The position numbers were made by a program, and so were the translations under genes. The notes under the pieces were generated by a model. It was not told the origin of the DNA and made no database searches. It saw nothing but the letters and a program-made list of their open reading frames with translations. Below, piece by piece: positions 52,036 through 59,543 of a DNA stretch of 64,000 bases; the first letter of the stretch is position 1; every line of letters begins with the position of its first letter. Source of the DNA: Streptomyces sp. TLI_053 (GTDB taxonomy: Bacteria > Actinomycetota > Actinomycetes > Streptomycetales > Streptomycetaceae); assembly GCF_900105395.1 (NCBI RefSeq), contig NZ_LT629775.1, positions 2,560,501-2,624,500 of the forward strand. Reading direction: 5' to 3'.

Positions 52036-53367
52036 ATGCCCTCCGCCCCGCCCCGGCGCCCCGGCGGCCCGCTCGCGCCGGCCGCCGTCGCCCTCGCCTT
52101 CTGGGTCACCATGGCCGGGACCACCGTCCCGACCCCGCTCTACCCGCTCTACCAGCGCGCCTTCGGCTTCTCGACCTTCACCGTCACGGTGATCTTCGCC
52201 GTCTACGCGCTCGGCGTCGTCGCCGGTCTGCTGACCCTCGGCCGCCTCTCCGACCGGATCGGCCGGCGCCCCGTGGTCCTCGCCGCCCTGCTGCTGGCCG
52301 CGGCCGCCGCCACCCTGTTCGAACTCGCCGACTCGCTGCCCTGGCTGCTGGTCGCCCGGGTCCTCTCCGGGTTCGGCGCCGCCCTCGTCACCGGCGCCGC
52401 CACGGCCGCCCTGCTCGACCTCGCCCCGCCGGAGCGCCGACTGCGCGCCCAGACCGTCGCCCTCGCCGCCAACATGGGCGGACTGGCCGGCGGCACCCTG
52501 TTCGCCGGAGCCCTCGCCGAATGGACCGGTTCACCGCTGCGCCTGCCCTGGACCGTGACGCTCGTCCTCACCGGCGCGGCCCTGCTCGGGCTGCTCGCCG
52601 TCCCCGAGACGGTGCCCGCCGAGGCCCGGCGCACGGGCCGGGCCGGCTCCCCGGCCGGAAGCCCCTCCCGGTTCCGGCCGCGACCGCTGCACGTGCCGCC
52701 CGGCATCCGCCCCGCGTTCCTGCGCGCCGCGCTCGCCGGCGGGGCCGGATTCGCCGTCACCGGCGTGCTGACCGCCGTCAGCGGACTCTTCCTGGCCACC
52801 GTGCTGAACCTGCACAACCACGCGCTCACCGGACTCGTGGTCGCCCTGGCCTTCCTCTCCACCGCCGTCGGACAACTGCTCGTCCGCGTCCTGCCGCCGG
52901 ACCGGGCCCTGCCGCTGGCCTGCGCCGGACTGGTCCTGGCCGCCGCACTGGTGGCCGGCGCCCTGCTCGGCGGGACGCTGCCACCACTGCTGCTCGGCGC
53001 CTGTGTCAACGGCCTCGCCACCGGGACCGCCATCGGCACCGGACTCGGCACCGTCAACGCCGGCGTGGAGCCGCACCGGCGCGGCGAGACGGTGTCGGCG
53101 TTCTTCGCCGTGCTGTTCACCATGCTCTCGGTGCCGGTGATCGGGGTCGGCGTGCTCGTCCGGGCGACCGGGCTGCGCACCGCCGGGGTCACCTTCAGCG
53201 CGGCGGTCGCCGTCCTGGCCCTCGCGGTCGCGGCCGGACTGGTCCGGCGGCCGCGGGGCGAGGCGTCACCGGTGCCGGCGCCGGCACCGGTGACGACAGC
53301 GACAGCGACAGCGACAGCGGACCCGGCGGCCGCAGCGGCACCGGCCACCCCGGCCGGGAAGGCGTGA
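52036..53367 (+). CDS. MFS drug-efflux-type transporter
   Basis: 443 residues with about 12 membrane helices. MFS motif A is seen as GLLTLGRLSDRIGRRPVVLAALL; TVPTPLYPLYQRAFGFS and ARVLSGFGAALVTGAATAAL are typical of actinobacterial multidrug exporters. The tail is Pro/Ala/Thr-rich, partly coded by four tandem GACAGC hexamers (53295-53318). ATG 52036 follows GAGGAG. It lies four bases before the tetR gene and behind two operators, so it is a repressor-controlled efflux pair; the exported compound is unknown. Proximity to the siderophore genes is not backed by an iron box. Confidence 0.88.
   Translation: MPSAPPRRPGGPLAPAAVALAFWVTMAGTTVPTPLYPLYQRAFGFSTFTVTVIFAVYALGVVAGLLTLGRLSDRIGRRPVVLAALLLAAAAATLFELADSLPWLLVARVLSGFGAALVTGAATAALLDLAPPERRLRAQTVALAANMGGLAGGTLFAGALAEWTGSPLRLPWTVTLVLTGAALLGLLAVPETVPAEARRTGRAGSPAGSPSRFRPRPLHVPPGIRPAFLRAALAGGAGFAVTGVLTAVSGLFLATVLNLHNHALTGLVVALAFLSTAVGQLLVRVLPPDRALPLACAGLVLAAALVAGALLGGTLPPLLLGACVNGLATGTAIGTGLGTVNAGVEPHRRGETVSAFFAVLFTMLSVPVIGVGVLVRATGLRTAGVTFSAAVAVLALAVAAGLVRRPRGEASPVPAPAPVTTATATATADPAAAAAPATPAGKA
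53264..53295. repeat. 32-bp perfect palindrome in the 3' end of the MFS gene
   Basis: The two 16-base halves, CGTCACCGGTGCCGGC and its exact reverse complement, meet at 53279/53280 and code for Ala-Ser-Pro-Val-Pro-Ala-Pro. It lies 76 bases before the tetR start. It could fold into an intrastrand cruciform or an mRNA hairpin between the two cistrons. Confidence 0.85.
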
Positions 53368-53371
53368 GAGG

Positions 53372-54130
53372 ATGGCCGCGACCGTCGTCAACGGCCAGCA
53401 GCCGCCCCCGGACAAGGACCACACCGCCATCGCCGCCCAGCCCCGCCCCGCCGCCGGAAGCCGGTCCGGCGCGAGCCGCGCCGCCGGTGAGCGCGCCGTC
53501 GGCGGCCGTGCCGCCGGTGCCGCGCGGGCGGCCGGGGCGAGCGGGAGCACGAAGAAGAACGACGACACGGCGAGCACCGTCGGCAGCGGTCGGCGCAGCG
53601 AGGCCGCACGGCTGGCGGTACTGAACGCCGCCGACGACCTCCTGGTGGAGCAGGGTTTCGAGGGCCTGACCATCGAGGGCATCGCCGCCGCCGCCGGGGT
53701 CGCCAAGCAGACCATCTACCGCTGGTGGAAGTCGAAGGTGGACATCCTCTTCGACAACCTCGTCCTGGACGCCGCCACCGGTCTCGCCTGGCCCGCCGAG
53801 ACACCCTCCGATCCGGCCGATCTGCGCGCCTACCTCCACCGGTTCGCGGACTTCCTCGGCGCGGCGCCGGCCGGCAAGGTGCTGCAGGCCCTCCTCGGCC
53901 ATGCGCAACTGGACGCCAGGTCGGCCGAGTTGCTGCACAGCGGCTTCCTGGACGCCCTGCGCTCCCGGGACGTCGCGAACACCCGGGCCTGTCTCGGAGG
54001 GACGGCGGACGAGGCCGCCGTCCTGCTGGACGCCCTGCTCGCCCCGCTCTACCACCGCGCCCTGGTGCTGCGTCGCCCGCTGGACCGGGCGTTCGTCGAC
54101 GCGCTGCTCGACCAGCACCTCCCGCGCTGA
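53372..54130 (+). CDS. TetR family transcriptional repressor
   Basis: 252 residues. A long Ala/Gly/Arg-rich head of about 70 residues is unusual for TetR proteins and may be disordered. The DNA-binding helix-turn-helix follows: AARLAVLNAADDLLVEQGFEGLTIEGIAAAAGVAKQTIYRWWKSKVDI. The rest is a helical ligand and dimer domain (TetR_C, LLGHAQLDARSAELLHSGF). ATG 53372 follows GAGAGG and lies four bases after the MFS stop. It probably represses its own operon by binding the twin palindromes at 51896 and 51939. Confidence 0.9.
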   Translation: MAATVVNGQQPPPDKDHTAIAAQPRPAAGSRSGASRAAGERAVGGRAAGAARAAGASGSTKKNDDTASTVGSGRRSEAARLAVLNAADDLLVEQGFEGLTIEGIAAAAGVAKQTIYRWWKSKVDILFDNLVLDAATGLAWPAETPSDPADLRAYLHRFADFLGAAPAGKVLQALLGHAQLDARSAELLHSGFLDALRSRDVANTRACLGGTADEAAVLLDALLAPLYHRALVLRRPLDRAFVDALLDQHLPR

Positions 54131-54229
54131 GCCCCACCCCCTTCCTCGCTCCTCCCCTCCGCGCCGCAGCGCGCCGCCCGTGTCGATCCCCGGGCCCGCA
54201 CCGGCGCCGTCCGATCACCTGGAGTCTCC

Positions 54230-54931
54230 GTGTTCCGTCGCCCCCGGCCGACCCACGACGTTCGGGTCACCGCCGTCACCCCGCTCACTCCCGCCCTGCT
54301 CCGGCTCACCCTCGCCGGACCGACCCTGGACACCCTCGACGTCGAACACGCCACCCAGTGGGTGAAGTTGGCGACCCCCGACGGGCACTCCCGGGCCTAC
54401 ACGATCCGGCACCACCGCCCCGACGAGCGCGAGACGGACATCGACGTCGTGCTGCACGGCAACGGTCCGCTGTCCCGCTGGGCGGCGACCGCCCGCCTCG
54501 GCGACCGGGCCCTGATCGCCGGCCCGCGCGGCCGCCGGCCCTCCTTCGACGGCGCCGGGCACGTCCTGCTCGCCGCCGACGAGAGCGCCCTTCCCGCCGC
54601 GCTCACCATCCTGGAGGAGCTGCCGCCGACCGTGCCGACGACGCTCTACGTCGAGGTCGGCGATGCCTCCGGGGCCACCCTGCCGCTGCCCGCCCGAACC
54701 GGTCTGACCACCCACTGGCTGACCCGTCCCCAGGACCAGGTCAAGGGCCGCACGCTCGCGGACACCCTGCTCGCGACCGACGTCCCACCGGGCACCGCCG
54801 CCTGGCTGGCCGGAGAGTCCCAGGCCGTGGCGACCGTCCGGCGCCACCTGCTCACCGACTGGGCCCTGCCCCGCGAACGCGTCCACGGCAAGGGCTACTG
54901 GAAGCTCGGCGAGGCGAACCACAAGGACTGA
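54230..54931 (+). CDS. Siderophore-interacting protein (FAD ferric reductase type)
   Basis: 233 residues of the ViuB/SIP family. The FAD-binding barrel shows SRAYTIRHHRPDE with the RxYT motif, and AGPRGRR and LAADESALPAALTILEELP mark the NAD(P)H domain. The C-terminal HGKGYWKLGEANHKD is the family's hallmark. Such enzymes reduce ferric siderophore to free iron in the cytosol. GTG 54230 follows CTGGAGT. It lies 99 bases after tetR, with no iron box visible, so it may be co-transcribed with the efflux operon. It complements the esterase at 31580 as a second way to release iron. Confidence 0.9.
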   Translation: MFRRPRPTHDVRVTAVTPLTPALLRLTLAGPTLDTLDVEHATQWVKLATPDGHSRAYTIRHHRPDERETDIDVVLHGNGPLSRWAATARLGDRALIAGPRGRRPSFDGAGHVLLAADESALPAALTILEELPPTVPTTLYVEVGDASGATLPLPARTGLTTHWLTRPQDQVKGRTLADTLLATDVPPGTAAWLAGESQAVATVRRHLLTDWALPRERVHGKGYWKLGEANHKD

Positions 54932-55262
54932 CGGGCGGACACCGTCGGCCCCCCGCCCCGGGACCCGTACCCGCCCGACGGCGGGCGAGGCGGTCCGGCG
55001 GCCGGCGGTCCGGCGTTCCGGCGTTCCGGCGGCCCAGGAGGAGCCGGCACAAGGCTCGGACGCGTCGGCGCGTGGTCACGCAGCAGGCGTGTTCGAGGAA
55101 GGCCCCGTGCAGGCCGTCGCGGACGTCCCGGCGGATCCGCAGGCCTCGGAGGGCGCGGATCCACGCGCCGGTCCGCCCGACCACCCACCGCCCGACCACC
55201 CACCGCACGGCGAGCGACGACCGGCTTGCCGCCCCGCTTCCGCACCGGCCGCCGGGGCGGGC
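54932..55262. other. Spacer holding a transposase remnant
   Basis: Between the convergent SIP and CapA-like genes. The first 125 bases are GC-rich with GGCGTTCCGGCG repeats. The rest holds the IS5-like transposase 3' fragment (55059-55208). No terminal repeats or target duplication could be identified. Confidence 0.5.
55059..55208 (-). pseudogene. Remnant of an IS5-family-like transposase (C-terminal end)
   Basis: About 50 codons read MRWVVGR twice, then TGAWIRALRGLRIRRDVRD and GLHGAFLEHACCVTTRRRV. This matches the C-terminal Arg-Trp-Val-Val-Glu-Arg-Thr...Trp-Leu...Arg-Leu-Arg-Ile-Arg pattern of IS5/IS1647-like DDE transposases (recalled). The catalytic Glu of RWVVERT has become Gly, and nothing of the DDE core precedes it. 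A 15-bp duplication has doubled the RWVVGR unit. Confidence 0.6.
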
Positions 55263-56552
55263 TCAGCGCGAGGAGGCCGACGCCGGCGCGGCGCTCCGCG
55301 CGGCCGGGGCGGCGGGACCGGTCGCGCGCGCGGACGGGGAAGCCGACGGGGACGCCGACGGGGAAGCGGCCCCGGACGCCGGCGCCGGGGCGGCCCCCGG
55401 GACCGGGGCCAGGCCGGTGCAGCCCCGGAGCCCGTCCCGGCGCTTGAGCGCGGCGGTCGCGGCGGCGCCGGTCTGGGGCACCGGCATGCCCTTGTCGTCG
55501 ATGGTCGCCGGCGCGAACGCCTCGCCGAGCACCTTGCCGCCCGGGCCAACGGTCAGGGTGGTGACGCCCGTCTCGTTGGAGTTGGCGTAGTTGGAGGTGC
55601 CGTACCAGAGGAAGTTGCCGAAGCCGTACCCGACGTAGGTGGAGCCGAGCATGCCCGAGCCGACCATGGTGTGCGCGTGCGTGCCGACCACGGCGGTCGC
55701 GCCCGCGGTGGCCAGCTTCTTGGCGATGGCGGTCTGGGCCGCGGTCGGGCAGGCCTTTCCCTCCTCGCCCCAGTGCAGGTAGACCAGCACCACCGGCGCC
55801 TGCTTCTTCGCCTCCTCGACCGCCTTGACGATCGCGGCCTGGTCCAGTGCCGAGGCGATGCCGGGCTTGGTCGCCCCGGCGCGCCACTTCTGGTTGGTGA
55901 GGTCCTCGACCTGGCTGGCGGCGACCACCGCGACCTTCACCCCGCGCACGGTGGTGACGTACGGGGCGTACGCCTCCTGGGAGTTGCGGCCGAAGCCGAC
56001 GATCGGGAGCGGCGAGGAGGCCTTGGCCGCGAGGGTGTCGGCGAGACCGTCGGCGCCGAAGTCGACGGCGTGGTTGTTGGCGAGCGAGACGACGTCGACG
56101 CCGGAGTCCTTGAGCGCCGTGAGCGCCTTCGGCGAGGTGCGGAAGGTGTAGGTCTTGGGCTCGGGCGCACCGCGGTCGGTGATCGCGGTCTCCAGGTTGA
56201 GGACGGAGAGGTCGGCGGCGGCGAGGCTCTTGGAAATCGGTCCGAGCGCCGTCTCGGGCGGCTGCACGGAGAGCCGGCCCTCGGTGCGGCCCTCGAAGTG
56301 GACGTCGCCGGCGAACGCCACCGTGATGCTGCCGTCCGGACGGGGCGCCGCACCGTCCGCGGAGGCCTGGTCCCCGGGGGTGGCGGACCCGTCGGCGGCG
56401 CCCGGCGAGGCCTTCGCGGCTGCGGCAGCGTCGGCGGCGGCCTTGGCGGACCGGGAGGCCTTGACGGTGGCCGGGTCGGGGTCGTCCGGTCCACAGGCGG
56501 CCACGGGTATCAGCCCCAGCAGCAGGGCGACGGCGGCCGCGGCACGGCGCAT
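55263..56552 (-). CDS. CapA/PgsA-like metallophosphoesterase-fold lipoprotein
   Basis: 429 residues. A signal peptide ends in a lipobox (PVAACGP, Cys at about 20), so the protein should be an exported lipoprotein. An Ala/Ser tether leads to the CapA domain: ITVAFAGDVHFEG, DLSVLNLETAITDRG, VSLANNHAVDFG, VYLHWGEEG and VVGTHAHTMVG. CapA proteins take part in poly-gamma-glutamate capsule making in Bacillus; in actinobacteria the role is unknown. The tail has Ser-Pro-Ser-Ala repeats. ATG 56552 follows GGGGGAA. Confidence 0.88.
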   Translation of the reverse strand: MRRAAAAVALLLGLIPVAACGPDDPDPATVKASRSAKAAADAAAAAKASPGAADGSATPGDQASADGAAPRPDGSITVAFAGDVHFEGRTEGRLSVQPPETALGPISKSLAAADLSVLNLETAITDRGAPEPKTYTFRTSPKALTALKDSGVDVVSLANNHAVDFGADGLADTLAAKASSPLPIVGFGRNSQEAYAPYVTTVRGVKVAVVAASQVEDLTNQKWRAGATKPGIASALDQAAIVKAVEEAKKQAPVVLVYLHWGEEGKACPTAAQTAIAKKLATAGATAVVGTHAHTMVGSGMLGSTYVGYGFGNFLWYGTSNYANSNETGVTTLTVGPGGKVLGEAFAPATIDDKGMPVPQTGAAATAALKRRDGLRGCTGLAPVPGAAPAPASGAASPSASPSASPSARATGPAAPAARSAAPASASSR

Positions 56553-56794
56553 GTGTGTTCCCCCAAGGGTCGTTCCGGAAGCGGTCAGCCTACGCCACTC
56601 CCCCGCGCCGTCTCCGCGCCGCGGCCACAATCCGCGCCGGGCCGCCGGGTGGCGCGCGGAGTGGCAGCGTGGAGGTACGGAGGCTTCCGGAAGCACGGTG
56701 GGAAGCCCCCACCGGGACGGAGGTGCGGAGGTGGCGCCCGGAGGCGCGGGGACCGGCAGGCGAGGCTCGGGGAGCGGACGGCAGGTGGTGGGTC

Positions 56795-57553
56795 ATGACT
56801 GACAACGGGAGCACGGACACCGGGCGGCGGATCGTGGTCGGGATCGACGGTTCGGCGCCGTCCAGGGCGGCGCTGCGCTGGGCGGTCGGGCAGGCGGCGC
56901 TGACCGGGGCGGCGGTGCACGCGGTGGCCGCGTGGGAGCCCCCCTCGCTGCACGGGTGGCTGGTACCGCTGCCGGACGACGACTTCGAGCGGACGGCGAT
57001 GCGCACCCTGACCGCCGAGGTGGACGAGGTGGTCGGCCGGGAGCGGCCGGTGCCGGTGACGGAGAGCCTGCTGCTGGGGCACCCGGCGGAGGTGCTGCTG
57101 GAACTGGCGGAGGGCGCGGAGCTGCTGGTGCTGGGCAGTCGCGGTCGCGGGGCCTTCGCCCGGACGCTGCTGGGGTCGGTGAGCACCCGGTGCGCGGCGC
57201 ACGCGTCGTGCCCGGTGGTGATCGTCCGCGCGGACGGGAGCGCCGCCCCGCCGGGAGGGCCGGTCCCGGCGACCGTCGGGGAGGAGGGCGGTACGGAGCC
57301 CCCCGTCCGAAGCACCAAGGACTGGCAGCTGAGCCTGCACCTGGTCGAGGAGCGCGACACCACCCGGGTGCACGCCGTGCTGGACGCCGACGGCGCGGTG
57401 CTGCACAGCGACGCGTACGCCCGCCGCAACCCGCTGGACGATCCGGCGCCCGCGGTGGGCGACGAGTTCGCGGTCGGCCGGGCGCTGATCGATCTCGGCC
57501 ACCAGTTGCTCCGGGCGGGCACCCGGCACGCCACCGGGCCCGCCGAGGAGTGA
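56795..57553 (+). CDS. Universal stress protein fused to a DUF1876 domain
   Basis: 252 residues. Residues about 10-150 are one universal stress protein domain with VVGIDGSAPSRAALRWAV and the ATP-binding GSRGRGAFARTLLGSVS loop. After a Gly/Pro linker, residues about 170-245 match DUF1876 (STKDWQLSLHLVEERDTTRVHAVL, HSDAYARRNPLDDP, VGRALIDLGHQLL), a small dsRBD-like fold usually found as a free protein of about 90 residues. ATG 56795 follows AGGTGG. A GCTTCCGGAAGC palindrome lies at 56683-56694 upstream. The role is probably in stress or dormancy, by family analogy. Confidence 0.88.
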   Translation: MTDNGSTDTGRRIVVGIDGSAPSRAALRWAVGQAALTGAAVHAVAAWEPPSLHGWLVPLPDDDFERTAMRTLTAEVDEVVGRERPVPVTESLLLGHPAEVLLELAEGAELLVLGSRGRGAFARTLLGSVSTRCAAHASCPVVIVRADGSAAPPGGPVPATVGEEGGTEPPVRSTKDWQLSLHLVEERDTTRVHAVLDADGAVLHSDAYARRNPLDDPAPAVGDEFAVGRALIDLGHQLLRAGTRHATGPAEE

Positions 57554-57677
57554 CATGCTGGCTGTCGGGGGACGACGGTCCACGAACGCCCCGTCGCCCG
57601 ACGGCCGACGCCCGAGGACGGACGCCGCCCGAGGACCGACGACTGACGACTGACGGACTTCGGATGACGGACAACAG

Positions 57678-58952
57678 ATGACAGATTCTGTCGGCCCACT
57701 CCCGGGCGACGACCCGACGCCCGGCGCCGCCCCCGGCACCCCCGGCACCCCCGGCACCCCCGGCACCCCCGCCGACTTCACCCCCGCCGAGCGCGCCCGG
57801 GGCCGCGCACTGCGGCGCGCCCAGCTGCCCTGGGCACTCGGCGCGCGGGTCACCGGCCTGGGGCTGACCCTCGCGCTCGGCCTGACACCGGCCGGCGCCG
57901 GGCTGGTGTCGACGGCCGGCGGCTGGTTCGGCGGCTCCCGGACGGCCGAGGTGCTCGCCGGGACGGCCGCCCTGGTACTGGTCGGCCGGGCGGCGCAGCT
58001 GCCGTTCGGGGCCGGCGCGCGGTCGGTCCGCGCCCGGTTCGGGCTGGTCACCCAGGGCTGGGCCGGCTGGGCGGTGGACGCACTGCGCGGACTCGCCCTC
58101 ACCCTGGCGCTCGCCCTGCCGGTGGTGCTCGGACTGTACGCGCTCACCGGCCGCTCGCCGGAGCGCTGGTGGCTCCCGGCGGCGGGCGCGGCCGCGCTGC
58201 TGACCGCCGCCCTCTCCTTCCTCTACCCGCTCCTGGTCGAGCCGGTGTTCAACCGCTTCACCCCGATGGCCCCGGGCCCGCAGCGCGAGGCGCTGCTCGG
58301 CCTGGCCGCACGGGACGGCGTCCGGGTGCGGGACGTCCTGGTGGCGGACGCCTCGCGCCGGACCACGGCGCTGAACGCCTACGTCTCGGGCCTGGGGGCG
58401 ACGCGGCGGATCGTCGCCTACGACACGTTGCTGACCAGCGCCGATCCGCGCGAGGTGGAGTTGGTGGTGGCGCACGAACTGGGGCACGTCAAACACCGGG
58501 ACGTCCTGACCGGGACGGTGCTGGGGGCGGTCGGCGCGGCCGTGGTGGTGGTGCTGCTGGGCCTGGCGTCGGGCTGGGACGTGCTGCTGTCGGCAGCCGG
58601 CGCGGCGGACGCGGCCGATCCCCGGTCGCTCCCGCTGCTGGCGGCGGTCGCGGCGCTGCTGGGCGCGCTGTCCGGCCCGGTGCAGTGCGCGGTGAGCCGC
58701 CGGGTGGAGGCCAGGGCCGACCGGCACGCGCTCGAACTCACTGGGGACGCCGAGCAGTTCGTGGCGATGCAGCGCAGACTCGCGGTGACCAATGTGTCCG
58801 ATGTCGACCCGCCGCGGGTGCTTGAGCTACTGTTCGCGACTCATCCGAGCGCCACCCGCCGGATCGCGGCGGCGCGCGCCTGGCAGGCGCGCCGGGAGGG
58901 CGCCGCGGACCGTCCGCCGGGAGCTTCGAGCACCCATGAAGTCGTTGTATAA
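57678..58952 (+). CDS. M48 family zinc metalloprotease (Ste24/CAAX protease-like)
   Basis: 424 residues. A Pro/Gly/Thr head coded by 9-bp repeats precedes several membrane helices (LGARVTGLGLTLALGLT, ALRGLALTLALALPVVLGLYAL, ALLTAALSFLYPLLVEP, then two after the active site). The zinc motif is HELGH in VVAHELGHVKHRD, with the downstream Glu ligand in RRVEARADRHALE and the family's NRFTPM and NAYVSG segments. Such membrane proteases cleave membrane or misfolded proteins. ATG 57678 has only a weak GGATGACGG upstream. Its stop TAA is part of the promoter of the next gene. Confidence 0.9.
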   Translation: MTDSVGPLPGDDPTPGAAPGTPGTPGTPGTPADFTPAERARGRALRRAQLPWALGARVTGLGLTLALGLTPAGAGLVSTAGGWFGGSRTAEVLAGTAALVLVGRAAQLPFGAGARSVRARFGLVTQGWAGWAVDALRGLALTLALALPVVLGLYALTGRSPERWWLPAAGAAALLTAALSFLYPLLVEPVFNRFTPMAPGPQREALLGLAARDGVRVRDVLVADASRRTTALNAYVSGLGATRRIVAYDTLLTSADPREVELVVAHELGHVKHRDVLTGTVLGAVGAAVVVVLLGLASGWDVLLSAAGAADAADPRSLPLLAAVAALLGALSGPVQCAVSRRVEARADRHALELTGDAEQFVAMQRRLAVTNVSDVDPPRVLELLFATHPSATRRIAAARAWQARREGAADRPPGASSTHEVVV

Positions 58953-58953
58953 T
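58925..58953 (+). promoter_or_regulatory. Probable promoter of the MarR gene, overlapping the M48 stop codon
   Basis: A perfect TATAAT (58948-58953) follows TTCGAG (58925-58930) by 17 bases. The TATAAT sits within GTTGTATAATGCAAC (58944-58958), whose ends are inverted repeats, so the MarR product could bind its own -10 region. A perfect -10 is rare in this DNA. Confidence 0.6.
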
Positions 58954-59004
58954 GCAACAAATTGCCGGACGGCAGATCCCCCGGCCCCGAGGAGGCAGGT
59001 TCCC

Positions 59005-59427
59005 GTGCCCGACCGCGAGACGTCGATCGCGACCATCCAGCGCGAACTGACCGCCTTCGCCCGCCGCGCCCGGCACAAGGCCTCCCAGCTGCACCCCGAC
59101 CTCTCGCTGGTCACCTACAGCATCCTGGACCTCATCACCGAGCGCGGCGGCTGCCGGGCCGCCGACGTCGCCGCGCACTTCATGCTCGACAAGTCCACGG
59201 TCAGCCGCCAGGTCACCGCGCTGGAGAAGCTCGGGCTGCTGCGGCGCGAGACCGACCCGGAGGACCAGCGCGGCCAGATCCTGCTGGCGACCGAGGCCGG
59301 ACTCACCCTCCTGCGCGAGGCCAACGAGCAGCGGCGGCTCTCCTTCTCGGCCCGCTTCACCGGCTGGTCGGACGAGGACGTCGCCCGGTTCGCCGACTAC
59401 CTGGCCCGCTACGGCGCCGAGGACTGA
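59005..59427 (+). CDS. MarR family transcriptional regulator
   Basis: 140 residues. Winged helix with LVTYSILDLITERGGCRAADVAAHFMLDKSTVSRQVTALEKLGLL and a wing RETDPEDQRGQILLATEAG, followed by the C-terminal dimer helices. GTG 59005 follows GAGGAGG about ten bases upstream and fits a start of transcription near 58960; the in-frame ATG 58936 lies ahead of the -10 and is rejected. Probably autoregulated through the GTTG...CAAC repeat. Other targets are unknown. Confidence 0.88.
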   Translation: MPDRETSIATIQRELTAFARRARHKASQLHPDLSLVTYSILDLITERGGCRAADVAAHFMLDKSTVSRQVTALEKLGLLRRETDPEDQRGQILLATEAGLTLLREANEQRRLSFSARFTGWSDEDVARFADYLARYGAED

Positions 59428-59445
59428 CCCGGCCCGGCGGCCCGG

Positions 59446-59506
59446 CCGGGGAGCACCCGCCGAGCATCCCCGGGCGCCCGCCGCACGCCCGCCGGGTGCT
59501 CCCCGG
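59446..59506 (+). terminator. Long-range hairpin after the MarR gene
   Basis: A 14-bp perfect stem pairs 59446-59459 with 59493-59506, enclosing about 33 bases that contain a smaller CCCCGGGCG repeat. It begins 19 bases after the MarR stop. Confidence 0.5.
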
Positions 59507-59543
59507 GGTGCGGCGGACCACCCGGACGGTGTACAGAGGAGAG

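Noticed and set aside
54131..54229. Iron box before the siderophore-interacting protein gene
   Set aside because: I looked for TTAGGTTAG-like sequence on both strands and found only GC-rich pyrimidine runs.
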